Source: Epiperipatus broadwayi
Taxonomy: Eukaryota; Onychophora; Udeonychophora; Euonychophora; Peripatidae
DNA length: 64,000 nucleotides
Assembly: GCA_028023455.1 (NCBI GenBank)
Contig: JAQFVV010006653.1
Coordinates: forward strand, 310,001-374,000
Direction of reading: 5' to 3'
Shown: one piece after another, positions 1 to 12,865 of the stretch
Layout: the number at the start of each line of letters is the position of its first letter
Position numbering within the stretch: position 1 is the first letter of the stretch
Position numbers and translations under genes: made by a program
The notes under the pieces: generated by a model
What the model saw: the letters and a program-made list of their open reading frames with translations, nothing else
The model's database searches: none
Told to the model about the DNA's origin: nothing

Positions 1-1507
1 ACAGTTAAAGGTACAGTGTCATGTATATTGAAGCTGAATCTGAGATTCAGATTGTGCTTCACAGCCCACCTCAAATCTTCTGCTACCAAGCCAAATTCAA
101 ACCCTATTCTTGCATATATATTCCACTCACTAACACATTTTTTTGTTTCTTTTCTTTATATATTAACTAAAATACTTTTTAATGAAGATATATGCGTAAA
201 TATCTGAATTTAAACACACACACACAAAAAGAAAAATAATAAATATAATATTTAAAAGGGGAATACGTATACACTATAGGTAATGGAGGATTAATTGTAA
301 CAAACTTATAATATCAAAATATATTATATTTTCTGTATTTTTTATTTATTTATTAAAGTTATAGTAAATATTTAGTAATTGCGGCTCAGGTGTATATAGA
401 TATTGTAGAGACAAACCTACTGAGCAAATATTTACTAGAAAAAGTTTGTTATATGTCATTGTATAAAATTTTGTCTTTTAAATTATTTTTGCTATTAAAC
501 TATACTTTTCTTTTTTATGGAAGATGCAATTGTAATCAGTCAAAAATTAATAAAGGGGAAAAACTTAATCTTGTTTAATCTTCTAAAATAACTTTAATTA
601 AAAGTTTCTCTAAAATCAAAATTAGAAACTAAACTAATTGATTTACTTTTGTCATAAACATTTGTTATCAAATTAATTTTGGTTTGAATACTTATCTAAC
701 AATGGCATCTTCCAGCACAATGGGTAAAGCTTATGTAGAAATTCTTTTGAAAATTAGATTAGAGAATGATTAGCAGTGACCAATCAAGATAGCATTCCAC
801 AAATACCGGGGCATAATATAAAATGGGCTAATTTTTGACCAGAAAGATAACTAAAAATGGTCAATGAAAGCAGTTGCCAAAGAAATCCACACTCGTTTAA
901 TTTCAATGTGTCGTGAGTAAATCCACTTCACCTTTCTCACCATTCGAGATGGCCTTCCCTGAAATCTGTGCCCAGGATCTCGATAATCATAAACTGTAAC
1001 TATATGCCTGTTTATTGAATAATGAACTTACTACCTGCCTGAATAACTATGCTCGTCAAACTAGATCTAGTTCTCTGAGGGAAATCTGAACATCACCAAA
1101 AGAACAGCCAAGTTTATACAGAGGTAATAATTTCAAGTGCTGCTAGACTCTTAAATTTACCTTGAATAATTTTAAATCTCACCTATCTGTTTCTTTAAAC
1201 ATTTTGTAAAGCCTTCCTTGTAAAATTAATTATGAATTAATTTGTAAATTCTTACCTTGTTAGTCAAATGTACTTTGTTCTCTCTATATAACTTAGCAGT
1301 AATCTCTCCTACATTAAACCTCTCCTGAAAAATTATTATTTCTTAATTTCACGTCTATGCGGCAATATTTTATTTTTATTATTGTGTTTTATATTTTCAT
1401 ATACTAAATTATATGTCGATAATTTTCCCGAGATTCACAAGCCTCTCCGCTATCTCTTTTAAAACCCCTTCCTTATTTTTCATAGGGTGAGTAATCTAGT
1501 TTTTAAT

Positions 1508-1530
1508 AATAATAATAATAATAATAATAA
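1508..1530. repeat. (AAT)n microsatellite
   Basis: Uninterrupted trinucleotide repeat of about eight units. Confidence 0.95.
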
Positions 1531-3789
1531 AACAAAATTGTTATTCTTATTATAGCGGATGCCTGCAAGTCTGGGAGAATAAAATAAAAGACCATTATTG
1601 TACAATGTTATTTTTGAAAAACAGAGCAAAATTTTGTTTTCTTAGAAATGTTTTTTTTTTATTAAATAACAGTGTCTACTTCTAAAAACTTTAAATATAC
1701 TTATATGAATTAAATCAATATTATTTTCTTGAAATCATTAACCACCACCTACTTTATATATATCTAATAATATGTAAGGTATTTATAAAAGCACTTAAAA
1801 CCAAAGATTTGTATTAGTTATATGTTGTGGGAAGTTTATGTCTAATTTAAAGTCATAAAAAAGGGGGGATCCTCTAGTTCTATGAGCTGTTATATTAGCT
1901 TTAACTTTATTTATCCCATATCCATGTAGTAAATCAAATCATACTGATACGCTGAGTCTTTGTTAATAAAGTTAGGTGATAATTCTTTATTTCTTAGTTT
2001 TAAGTTTGTATATTTATATTAATCCAAGCGTTATGTTTATACTGACCTTTAGTTTTATATATATTCCTGCTTCATTTCCCGGGCATATTGGAAAACCCGA
2101 GTCACATCTATTTTTACTTCCAATTCTAAGGTCAAGGTTTGTAACTTCCTTGGGACTTCTTCGGCACTAGATATTATTGCATAGGGTTTGCTCTGGCAAA
2201 AGTCCAGCCAATGGCAATTCAATAAAGTGTATTCATCGTTGTTTGTGACCCGACCCTGCCCATGTTTGCAGAGAGTCACCTTCTTTAGCTGTAAATTGAA
2301 GCACCCTCTTAGATCTTAGAATGGATCTCTTTATTGCCATCATACATATACCGCTCTCCCATATTTCATTCTCACTAAAGCCTATCAATACTCCTAAAGC
2401 GTACTGTTATGATTATGCTAAATGGATTGTCATTTTTATATTTTCACTCATACTTTCATATGCGCTATTTCTGACACATTTATTGTTTTCTAAATTAACT
2501 TCCCACATACGTTCTTATTTCGCAAATGTGAATACTATTTTATTAATTAAATATAATTACCATTGCCATCAAACTCAATAATCTTATGAATTGGTTTGAG
2601 TGCTGTTTTTGTATTAATGGTGGATTTAAAGAACTTTAAATATCTGTAATTCAACGCTATTAACAATCTTAGGTATGCCATGTAATCTGTTAATTATTGA
2701 CATATAAATAGCTGCATTAGAACAAAGCCATAGATTATTTGTTACTGCAGCATAACTTGAATAAATATGCTCATTTTATTGTATTGTAAGAGGGATTAAT
2801 ATCATCTAAGGGAGATAAATATCCATTTTATTTGTATTTTGACACAAATATCGTAATCAATCATATATATATCTCAAGTTAACTTAATAAATCTTATATA
2901 TATTTCTAAATATCAAAGTCATTGTTTCATTTATTGAATAGTGATAATATTGATGTTATATAAAAAGTTTAATTTACTAGATGATCGAATCTTGCTAACA
3001 ATAATATTCTATATATGAATAAATTCAAATTAGAGTCTTTTTGTGTCACGGCTTTGCGATGCCAACAGTGAGAAATAAATTAGATCGGTATCATCGGAAT
3101 TGTTGCTCATAAGTTGGTAGATCTGGAAAATAGGCAAATAGGGCAGAGTTCATGAGTGTTCCTGACTTATGTATCTTGCGCATGATTGGACTTGAGGTAC
3201 TTTTTCCTAGATTCTAGATCTTGTTATATGAACAGACAAAACCGACCGGTACAATATATAAAATACAGATGGGGAATTATTTTAAATAATTTCTTTAGTG
3301 ATAATAACAGTTGTAATTTTATTTAAATTACTTTTTTTTTTTAAATTTCAAATTTCTTTCACCATTAATAAAAATGTAAGAGTTAATACGCTTGATGTAT
3401 ATAGTGAAATTAAATTCTTAGTTGGAATAATTATTTCTCATGGCTAAGCGCTTTCTGAGATTTCTTTTCTATATTCATAGTCTTCAAGTAAATAACATTA
3501 CTCAACAACTAGTAAGATACATTTCCAGTATATTTTGAAGAAAAAAAAGGGAACTCCAAAAATCTTTGAACATTAGGAAACAAAAAAAAAACTTGCTGCA
3601 ATATTTTTTAAGACATTTTTAATTAATCAAGAGTAACCTTTAAAAAAGAAAAAGGAAACTTATGAATCATGTCAAAGAAGTAAATATTTTTTTAAAGACA
3701 ACTTTTACTTATAAAAAATAATAATGAGAGGCTAATTAATAGCTTTAATTCATATCATCTATTATATATACACACACATCATACATGTG

Positions 3790-4340
3790 CATTTATTTGT
3801 CATTAAAATGTGATAGCTTATTTTTTTGTATTATATAATTCCCATGTTACAGCATGTGTGTGTGCTTATATAGATGTGTGTCAGGTAGACACACATAAGT
3901 TAAAATTAATCATAAATTTTATTATTATATAACAATTCAAATGTGAAATTATAATATGTTTAATAGGTTTATTATTTTGATAAATTAATATAGATAATAT
4001 AAACATCAATATGTGTGCACATTTTCATGTGCATGCACATTTATGTTAAATGAGTCAAGAATTATGTATTATAAAAAATGAATTGCATTTATAGGTTTAT
4101 GACAAGTCAAATATTTCATAAAGTATTATACTGCATATCTGTGTGCTTATGTATGTGTGTTTTATGTATTGATATATATGTAAATCACAATGTGATAGCT
4201 TTTTTTAATAATCATATAACAATTCAAATATGTTCATTTTATATTATGCAGGCATGTCTGTGTGCTTATATATATATAGGTGTTTTATGTAAACCTATTG
4301 GAACATATATGTAAATTACAATGTAATAGTGGATTTCTTT
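3790..4340 (+). repeat. Diverged tandem repeat, about three units
   Basis: The block 'tgtgtgcttat', a TGT-rich stretch, then 'aatcacaatgtgatagct' recurs near 3850, 4140 and 4260 with substitutions and indels. The only ORF (4078-4314) runs through the repeats and shows no domain. Confidence 0.5.
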
Positions 4341-5443
4341 TTGGTATTAATCAAAATCTGAAGGCTTAATTTATATGTATAGCCATATTCTTCAGACCTT
4401 AATTTCATTATTATTATTATTAATAAATTGATATTTTATTGTTAATGTTATTCCAATGAGTTTACTAAATTCTAAATAGTTTTAGAATATTATATGTTAG
4501 GATTATATCTTTTGTTCACAGTAATAGTTATAAAGCTTTTGTACCTGAGCTACATTTGTGCCTAACAGTCTGTTATTTAAAAAGGGATTTATATTCAGTG
4601 TCTATGGACATTCAGTTGATTATGATCCTGGGTTACACAAATGGGATATACTTTAAAGTCTATGCCCTACATTTGATTTAGTTTAGTATTTATTAGAAAG
4701 TGTCTAGAGCATTGATGATGGTTAGGATGTCTTTAGTATCTTAGCATTATTTGACTTATAGTTGTATTTTGATGGAGTACCACCTTAGTATATGTAGACA
4801 GATAATTATTGTTTGTATTCCTGCCTTAGGGTTGGAAGTGGCTAAATAATTAGCTTGGTCTATAGTAGATCTATTTCAAATCCAGTCATAAGATTGACTG
4901 TTGATTTATTGTACTGTCAATCATTCATGATGATGTATGCTTATTACTTTTGTGTAATGCTGGTGAACTTATAGTTAGTTCTGTGCTGATCTCTCATACA
5001 CATTTCATTCCTCATATTTATTCATATTTGTAAATTCAAATTTTATATTTTTTCAATGGCTTAGGATGATGATGATTTTCCATCTTCCCAGGTTCACCCC
5101 ACATTCTCCATACTATTATAATATATATACAATTTCATTCATCATTTTTAATTGTTATTAATCCACGGCAGGATGAAAATTTCTCCAATTTTAATCGATG
5201 TCCCTAATCCCCAACCTTGCTTCTTCACAAGACATAAGCAAACTTCCTTATTTTATCCTAAGACTTATACAATATTTTGGGACCAAGACTTCAATTGTCC
5301 ATCTATTTTCAGATCTAGCAATATATGTAGCCCAGAACCATTTCAGTTTCAATTCTTTTGATGATGTCAGTAATGTCTCATTGTTTTCTCATCCATGTGT
5401 TGTGTTTTTAATATCTTCCAGTTACTTCTATATTGAATAATTT

Positions 5444-5758
5444 TAAGCCAATAAACATCACATGATCACCATTTCTTATACTTGCAACATCACATGATCA
5501 CCATTTCTTATACTTGCTTATAACTGTTATTAAAACAGGCAAACCTCTCTATACATATTGCATTAGGTCCTAAGATCTAGGTGCAGTGCTCTGAGATCCA
5601 AGGCTCCTCACTGATGATGGCCACAAGCCAGAAATTAGTATGGGGATATTGGATGAATATGCACTAGATGGGGATTTTATGCACAAGCCTTCTGGAATCC
5701 ATTGATTACTCTGGCTTGCACTGAGTGGCAATATGTTTAGAGAATTTTGCCTGTTTTA
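5444..5758 (+). mobile_element. Family A hammerhead element (copy A1)
   Basis: Small non-coding element inserted in the RTE LINE; the LINE reading resumes on both sides. Flanks share 'attgaata', a probable short TSD. The 5' part has a 33-bp tandem duplication containing 'catcacatgatcacc'. The 3' part is inversely related to the left arms of other copies (ATTGATTACTCTGG, GAGAATTTTGCCTGTTTT). It carries a hammerhead at 5605-5646. Confidence 0.75.
5605..5646 (+). ncRNA. Type I hammerhead ribozyme (family A)
   Basis: Order seen: TCCTCA, CTGATGA, a UGGC/GCCA 4-bp helix II with loop CACAA, GAAA, short helix III, cleavage triplet GUA, then TGGGGA. TCCTCA pairs with TGGGGA over 6 bp (one G-U). Beyond a small internal loop, ATCCAA upstream pairs with TTGGAT downstream, extending helix I. 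All invariant core residues I can check are present; the 15.2-16.2 pair is U-G. Predicted cleavage lies between 5640 and 5641. Activity is inferred. Confidence 0.75.
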
Positions 5759-8084
5759 ATACATTGAATAGTACAAGTCTCTGTGTTGCTTTTCCATTAA
5801 ATGTCCATAAATAAGAATTAATAACAACATCTATTAAAAATCTTTTTCAAACATATGGGCATATTTCCTTTTAATATTAAATTATTTCTAATGAAAACTC
5901 CATCCAAATTTAATTCTATGATTAATTTTATCCATTATATTCTCATTTGTATTAATAATTTGACCAAAGTATGTGTAGTTAACTTCTAATTCATGACTAT
6001 CAATCTTAATTTTCTTCTCCTGAGGAAATCCACTGAATATTACTTTAATCGTATATCTTTAGCTCTGTTTTCTTACTTTCATCTGATAACTGGTAATTCT
6101 GACATTTCCTGAAGTTCTGAAACATTATTATCAAAAATGATCACCAAAATATTCATGGCTTAAATAATCACCATTTATTTTAATCCACAACATACTTCTT
6201 GTAAAACTATTGTAAAAAGTTGTTGATGTGGAATCATCCTCTTGTATACACTTATCAGTATTAATATTCTTAATGTTATCACATAATCTGCTTATTGATG
6301 TTCCATTTTGATAAATATTCTAGAGAATATGATAATATTGTAATATCTCTTGATATTTCAAAACTTTATTGTCATAGAAACATTTATAAAATCAAATATC
6401 TTTTCATAATTTACAAATCTGAAGCATAGTGGCTCTATTTCTCTCAATACTTGGATATGATATACTGTGCTAAAACATCAAATCCAGCTAGTTCTTTTAG
6501 TTAGAGTCTAAAGTGAAGTTGTATACGGATTTTATATACAACTGATAGATCTGTAATTTCTAATATCTTTATCACCTTTCTTAAATATTACTACTGCCTT
6601 TTTCAATCATCTGAATGATCTTCATCATTTATGCCTCTATTTTATAACTAACATTTTTTTTACTTCTTCACCTTTTTTAAAGATTCCATCATTCCCTGGA
6701 GCTTTTTTTTATTATGTTTAATTGTATGTTTCAGTTCTTCAATTAAGTAAATGCTGGGCAAGTTAGAAGATGTTTAAAGGGATACTTTGTTTTTTATTGT
6801 TAATTACTATATAATTGTTTTTGGAATTCTTCCACACATTTCATAATGTCATCCCTCTTTTTTGTAATAGTTCCATCTTTTTTTCTTATTGCTGGAATAA
6901 CTTTTCCTTTAATAACAAGGTGTTGTTTTATATTTTTGATATTATTTTACAGTTTTCCTTGCCAATTTATAAACATATTTTTTTATATCGTTATTAACTT
7001 GTTTGTGTCATTTTACAAATCTCTAGATATTTAATACTTCTTAATGGATTATCTTTAAAAAATTTAATATTTCTTTTCTTCATTGGAAAATGGTAACTTT
7101 TTTGTAACAGTTATTTTTCTTGTGGTTTATAATAGAGAATCAGTTATCTTTTTATTGATTTTAGTCAAGTCTTAGTCATTTTCAGAATAGATTCTAATTA
7201 TTTATCAGCACACATGTAATTAGAAAAAGGCTTTAATCTTTTTCTACATGCTCCTTATGCATGGGGAGAAAGAAAGCCTTTCTCTTTCTAAAATCTATTA
7301 TTTTAAAATGATTTGTAAACCTAATTTAAATTCATTGGAGTGATTTTGAAGGTTAAAAAAATCAATTGTTATATATAATACTCCTTAATAATTTGCATCT
7401 TTCTAGTTTTGCATTAACACATATCTTATATCACATTAATCGATAATCATTTTCTATGTTGAATCTATTAAAAACATAAGTCTTGAAATATATATATATT
7501 TGTTATTCAAAATGTAATCCATTTCTGCTATATCTTCATTTGGATGCTTCCACGTCTATTTCTGTTTAGTATTTGTTCTCAAAAAAAGAATTCTTAATAC
7601 AATTTTTTTTATTTTTCTATGAACTTCACAAATTTGTCTTCTCTTTCATTATTATTATCACAATCAAATTTACCCATAGCACTTTTATGTTTCTATGTTT
7701 TTCAATTCTGCCATTTAAGTCTCTAATAACAATTGTAAAGTACTGTTTGGTTTTATCTAAATCATTTTGTAAATCCTCATTACAATGAGAACTTGTTGAT
7801 GCATAAATCTTAATTATCTGCATTTGGTATTCATATTAATTTGAATAACTAATCTTGCTGTTTTATTATATCATCAACCTCTGCAATCTTGTTTTTAATG
7901 TTTTATCTAAAATCAATATTATGCCACTTGTGTTTTCAATATTTGTTCCTTCATAATAAAATGCATGCCCATTTGTGAAGTTAAAAAGTTAAAGTCCTAT
8001 AATATCCCATTTAATACTATACATTTGTGCCACTTCATACAATCTTTCTTCACTTGAAAGAGATTTTCAGTTATAGGTGCTAAA

Positions 8085-8727
8085 CCACTAAATATCACAT
8101 GATCACCATCTCATGCTAGCACATAACTGTTAGTAAACAGGCAAAAACTCTCCATATAGTAGTTGCCACCTTGTTCTAACCAGAGTAATCAATGGATGCC
8201 AGAAGGTTTGTGCATAAAATCCCTATCTAGTGCCTACTCATCCAATATCCCCAGACTAGTTTCTGGCTTGTGATCATGTGATGTTTAGTGGTTTAACACC
8301 AATCCTGCCTAATAGGATAAAGGTGGCTATGGTTGTTAAAGAGCCAAATTCACCAAAATGTATGGGTGCTGAATTGAGTTCAGACCCGTATGACTATATA
8401 AGCTATTGAGCTTAGATTGAAAATATTATTGTGTTTTCAATTTCATTCTCATAGTTTTGTAGTGGAGATAAAAGGTGGCTGCTGGAGGGTTGCATTAGAT
8501 CCTAAGATCTAGGTGTAGTGCTCTCAGATCCAAGGCTCCTCACTGACGAAGGCCACGAGCCAGAAATTAGTCTGGGGATATTGGATGAGTAGGCACTAGA
8601 TAGGGATTTTATGCACAATCCTTCTGGCATCCATTGATTACTCTGGTTAGCACAAGCTTTCTGGCATCCATTGATTACTCTGGTTAGCACAAGATGGCAC
8701 TACTATATGGAGAGTTTTTTCCTGTTT
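8085..8727 (+). mobile_element. Family A hammerhead element, long form (copy A2)
   Basis: A 643-bp insertion flanked by a perfect 16-bp direct repeat, AGTTATAGGTGCTAAA at 8069-8084 and 8728-8743. It has three parts. The left segment (8085-8300) is an inverted partial unit ending at the GAAAC-side of the ribozyme. The middle (8300-8480) contains TGGCTATGGTTG and GAGTTCAGACCC, resembling tRNA A and B boxes, and also a TATATAAG. The right segment (8485-8727) is a sense unit with a hammerhead and a 35-bp internal duplication. Direct repeats of this length suggest target-primed reverse transcription. Other family A copies look like internal-deletion derivatives of this form. Confidence 0.8.
8537..8578 (+). 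ncRNA. Type I hammerhead ribozyme (family A)
   Basis: TCCTCA / CTGACGA / helix II with GGC and GCC around loop CACGA / GAAAT-TA-GTC / TGGGGA. C replaces U at position 7, which tolerates substitution. An unpaired A flanks helix II on each side. Helix I extends distally: ATCCAA with TTGGAT, CTC with GAG, AGTGC with GCACT across small internal loops. Cleavage predicted after C8572. The 15.2-16.2 pair is a U-G wobble here. Confidence 0.7.
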
Positions 8728-9117
8728 AGTTATAGGTGCTAAAGAAAAAGTCATGATCAGATGGATCTGGTTCAGAATCAAGAGATTCTTAGGTTCCTGT
8801 GGTTTCAGCCACCATCTGCTTCTATGCCTGATAACTTTATAGTCTCCTGGTAAATAATGATCATATAAAAAAGAAATCAATACTCAGGATTAATAAATAT
8901 GAAATGAGAAGCAGAAACTAAATGGTAGCACTTGTCACCATTACAATGCCTTAAATGCAAACCAACTTGGCAAATTATGACCTTTCTCTTACTTTCAAGA
9001 CTTTGTGAGCCACATGGCAACCTCAGTATTATGATTTTTGTATTCTTAGCAATCACTCCAATAGCATATGGATAAAAGATATCATGTAATCTACATTGCT
9101 TTATTTTGATAAAAAAT

Positions 9118-9240
9118 CAAGTCACATGTCATATGACCTAATTTTAATAAAGCTCGCGGTCTGGGGTTAAGGGTATTTTTTAAAGCTTGTTAAGAGTTTG
9201 TTTTTACGTACTCTATATATAACATTGCGTTTTTGAATAA
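9118..9240 (+). repeat. Family B hammerhead element fragment
   Basis: Holds the family B end (CAAGTCACATGTCATATGAC, then CTAATTTTAATAAAGCT) fused to the 3' side of the ribozyme (GGTCTGGGGTT, AAGCTTGTTAAGAG, CTCTATATATAACATT). The CUGANGA and GAAA boxes are missing, so no ribozyme. Confidence 0.6.
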
Positions 9241-9436
9241 AGTCCTCTGAAAGCTAATGTGTTTTGCCTATTATGATTGTAAATATGTATACGCTTAGTT
9301 TTTTTACTTCATAATTATAAATATCTATATATAAAAACAGAAATCACACAATATAATATTAAATGAAATATTTTTATATAACCTTAATAGTTTTATTTTT
9401 AATGTTTTCACAGTTATATGATGTAAAGAAAGTAAA

Positions 9437-9770
9437 TTTTGGGTTAAACTGTGTGTTATTTTTGATTATTTCCCAATTTTTCGATGAAATAGCATCCACC
9501 ATTGTCAAGGTTCACTTTTCAAAGAAAAACCATTAGATCTAAAATAGCAATGAGATTGAGTGTGAGATAAAGAATGAGAATGAGATTGAGTTCTGAAGTA
9601 AAGAATGAGATTGAGTATGCACTCAATCTCATTTTTTTACTTCTTACTCAATCATTATTATTTGAGATCTAACAGATTTTTTTTTTGAAAAGTTAACCTT
9701 GATAATGGTGGGTGCTATTCGTCAAAACATTGGGAAGTAATCAAAAATCATGCACAGTTTAACCCAAAAA
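9437..9770. mobile_element. Fold-back (MITE-like) element
   Basis: Arms of roughly 100 bp or more are inverted: TTTTGGGTTAAACTGTG at the left is matched by CACAGTTTAACCCAAAA at the right, followed inward by AGCATCCACCATTGTCAAGGTT and its inverse. The centre (about 9545-9650) repeats GAATGAGATTGAG several times. No ORF. Superfamily unknown; no clear target duplication. Confidence 0.7.
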
Positions 9771-10365
9771 CTATTTTATTAACAATAATAATTGTATATA
9801 TATATAATAAAAATAATAATACAGACAAGCTTTTTGCATTAAATATATATTTTTTGCTCTTTTCAATGTGATGGAATTATTTTAAAATTTCAATTTACAT
9901 TCCATACTTAGTGACATCTATCTTTTTTGTATATAAAATTAAATGGAATCAATTAAAACAATAATAAAATATGATATTTTGATTAAAAGCTATCAAGAAA
10001 TTGAGAGCAAGATCATGGTGCTTTTTGATCTTAAATTCAGAGGTAAAAATCCAATAAACCTACCTCACTGCCTGATCCTTGTTGATGAACAGCCCATCCA
10101 TATCCTTTTACTATATGAATAGTCACATAGTAATAACATCTGCAATAATTGGAATGTATAAAATAAACATTAGGAATTTTCCTTAATTGAAACCACAAGT
10201 TAAAAAGATAAATAATTCAGATAATGAAACATGAGTGAGGATTTTATTATAGGAAAGTAAATGTAAGTCTATAAAATTATTACTATTATGTTTTGCATAG
10301 AAAATAGTTTTAAATAATTAAAATATATATTAAATTAATTTATTAATAATAAATATGGAAAAATA

Positions 10366-10612
10366 TATATATTAAATGCTTTTATTGACTGCACTAAAAA
10401 GAAAAAAAATTGTTCATCCAACCACAATTGGGGTTATTTGATTTAACTTGAAATAAATGCATGGAAGGAGAATGACCAGAAATTAATTAAATCAATTCTG
10501 GACACACACATCCTCATGCTCTTATTTTAAGTTAAATCTAAAAACCACAGTTGTAGTTGAATAAACAATTTCTTTTTCTCTTTAGTTGGTCAATAAGAGC
10601 ATTTAATATATA
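10366..10612. mobile_element. Fold-back (MITE-like) element
   Basis: Near-palindromic 245-bp unit. Left arm contains ATTAAATGCTTTTATTGAC, TTGTTCATCCAACCACAA and TTTGATTTAACTTGAAATAA; the right arm holds the inverse of each in reverse order. Spacer about 40 bp. AT-rich flanks hide any target duplication. Confidence 0.65.
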
Positions 10613-11884
10613 AAAATTTATTATTTTTAAGATTTGAGTATTGGCACAGTAAATGAAAATGTAAAACTGTATCACACTTTAAATTGACTGGAAACTTACA
10701 GAAGCTATTATATATCACTATATATTTCTGCTATAAGTTAAAATACATATACCCTTTTTGTATATATCATATTTAGTATGTGTACATAGTAATAAATATG
10801 CATATAAGTGACTAAAATATGAAATATTATTTTAAGTGAAAAGTGTTTTACACTTTGATGGTTTTTATTTTTTAAAACTTGCTTTAAACAAAACTATTAT
10901 AAACAACTTTCTTATCACTTAAATGAAGCTTGTAATTGTAACAAATAAAATCAGTTGTGAGCTTTATTTAAAATATTCCCCCTATTCTTCTTATTTTAAA
11001 AAAATAAGTGACTTCTTTAAAAAAATTAATGTTATGACTTTCATAGACATTGTAAACAAATGAACAAAAGTTATATTAAACGTAAATGTATTAAATGTCT
11101 ATTTTAAAATGTTAAAAAATGTTATTAAATAAAAAGAAAAAATCTTTATACCATCCTCTTGTGAGACTTATTTAAAACAAATGAAAGTTGTAAGAATAAT
11201 TTTTAACTATGGTACAGGAAATTATTGAATAGTTTTAATATTTTTCCATTCTTTGTTGCATATCTCAGAAACTATGTGAACTACTGAAAAGATGAGTGCT
11301 CCATATGCATTATGCTGGAATTACTTAATTATTTGCCAGATTTCAAGCAATTCTATAGAATTTAAATATATTAACCTCAATTTTAAATTTTCATTCTAAC
11401 TTGAAAAAGATCAAAAGTTAACAAACAAACTTACAGACCGATTTTTCAACTTCAATAAAGCAATTAAAAATAAAACATTTTATTGAAGAATTTATTATTA
11501 TTATAAGAATTTAGCATTCTAATTTCACCTATCTAACATTTTAATTTTGTTATAAAAAATTAAAAGGGGAAAAATCTCTTGTTTAAATCATTCAAAACAA
11601 AAGTTTTCACTAAGTTCAAATTTATTAATTTCAGGAAGCTGCCATTTTGAACTTTTAAATTTCTCTAATGTCAATATGAAATTTCACCTAATAATCTATT
11701 AATAAAAACATTTCAAATCTTTATGATTATTAGTATTTCAATGCATTAAACATTGAATAATTTTTTTGTAAAATATGTATTTTATGTCTAAACTTATTAA
11801 TTAAATGGCTGTTTTAAATAAACTCCTTAAATCTTTCAAAATATCTTCTCCTTTACTTTTTTGCATTCCTACATATATTCACAT

Positions 11885-12360
11885 ATATTACTTTTTATAA
11901 ATCTCTGCATATACACTCTAATGCAAATTTCTTTATATAATTCTTTTAATTTTCTAAGTTTCAACTATCCTGCAGTCTTTATCAGAGCTACAATATTTAA
12001 ACATATAATCATATAACAATTATTCTATATACATATAAAATACATATTTTACATTATTATTTATAATCATATTTTCTTTTTAACCTTATACCTTTACTTC
12101 CCTTATTTCCTAATTATTATTATTTTTTATTTCTTTATTGCTTCTACTTGTCCATTATTTTTATTTCTTATTTTTTTATCATTTTTTTATTTTATTTTTA
12201 ATACTTATTAATATAATTTCTTTCCTTCCTTTTTATTATTTATCTATACTTATTCTTTTAAAAATAATTTTATAAATATTTTTCCTGTTAGAAAATTAAA
12301 GGAATTATATAAAAAAATTGGCATTAGAATGTATATGCAGAGATTTATAAAAAGTAATAT
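11885..12360. mobile_element. Inverted-repeat element, about 476 bp
   Basis: Arms 11885-11955 and 12290-12360 are inverted copies (TTACTTTTTATAAATCTCTG, CATATACACTCTAATGC and their complements) around an AT-rich non-coding centre. Confidence 0.6.
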
Positions 12361-12865
12361 ATCTTTCAAAATATTTTGACACTTTTTTAACAACTATAAT
12401 TATTTTTCTTACAGTAAATTTTAAATGTAAATAAATCATTGTGTTTAAACTTCAAATAAAATACATTTTTTTAATAAAATAATCATATGGTTAATAGCAT
12501 AAAAAGCTTAAAGTATATTGAGCATTTAACATCTCCATTTAATTAGACTTAGCCAGTTGTTTTTTAATATACCTCACTCTATTGGGAATTGATCCTGGAA
12601 TATTGAACTATGAGTTCATTAGTATACCTCTGTGCTAAACTGCACATGTAATTATTTATATAAACACTAATAATATTAGCATAGCAACCATACTCTGAGG
12701 GTAAATACAGGAATATTAAGGAGCAGGTTCAGCAGTTTAAAGAATTATTTTTCAAATGATTGGACCCTATTGGTTTTTGAAAATCATTTCAAATAAACTT
12801 AATAATACTATTTCAACTAATTAATTATATAAATTAATTACAACTTTTTACTTTCCATCATCAGA

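Larger units (their letters stand above)
1..5130. other. AT-rich region without recognisable gene
   Basis: I found no coding region, RNA gene or known element here beyond the two repeats listed separately. Short ORFs occur but show no domain and lie in AT-rich sequence. A slightly GC-richer patch at about 2050-2290 has an open minus-strand frame of 74 codons that I do not recognise. Confidence 0.5.
5130..8068 (-). pseudogene. RTE-like LINE, decayed endonuclease plus reverse transcriptase
   Basis: Non-LTR retrotransposon on the minus strand, read from about 8068 down to 5130. Pieces in order: an apurinic-type endonuclease segment (about 7990 WDIIGL and GHAFYYEG; 7626-7823 IKIYASTSSH followed by YFTIVIRDLNGRIEKH), an RT entry motif KAPGNDGI at about 6680, DYEKIFD at about 6390, LFTIVLQEV at about 6200, a thumb segment with VIFSGFPQEKKIKIDSHELE at about 6020-5980, and a C-terminal tail whose last residues resemble EIFILPWI before a short GAT-rich end. 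Stops and frameshifts throughout, so it is dead. Two family A hammerhead elements have inserted, at 5444-5758 and 8085-8727. The 5' end may continue past 8743. The same LINE type recurs at 27.6-31.9 and 49.7-51.9 kb. Confidence 0.8.

Noticed and set aside
2055-2279. 74-codon minus-strand ORF in slightly GC-richer DNA
   Set aside because: No domain, no homologous repeat in the window and no splice or promoter context; cannot be supported as a gene.
5444-8727. Family A as an ordinary MITE because of its inverted arms
   Set aside because: Target duplications are 13-16 bp and a ribozyme sits between the arms, which fits retroposition better.
8743-8900. 5' end of the RTE LINE upstream of family A copy A2
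   Set aside because: The reading continues plausibly but I see no motif, so the LINE border is left at the insertion.
9437-9770. GAATGAGATTGAG repeats as a CRISPR-like array
   Set aside because: Short, irregular, inside a fold-back element in animal nuclear DNA.
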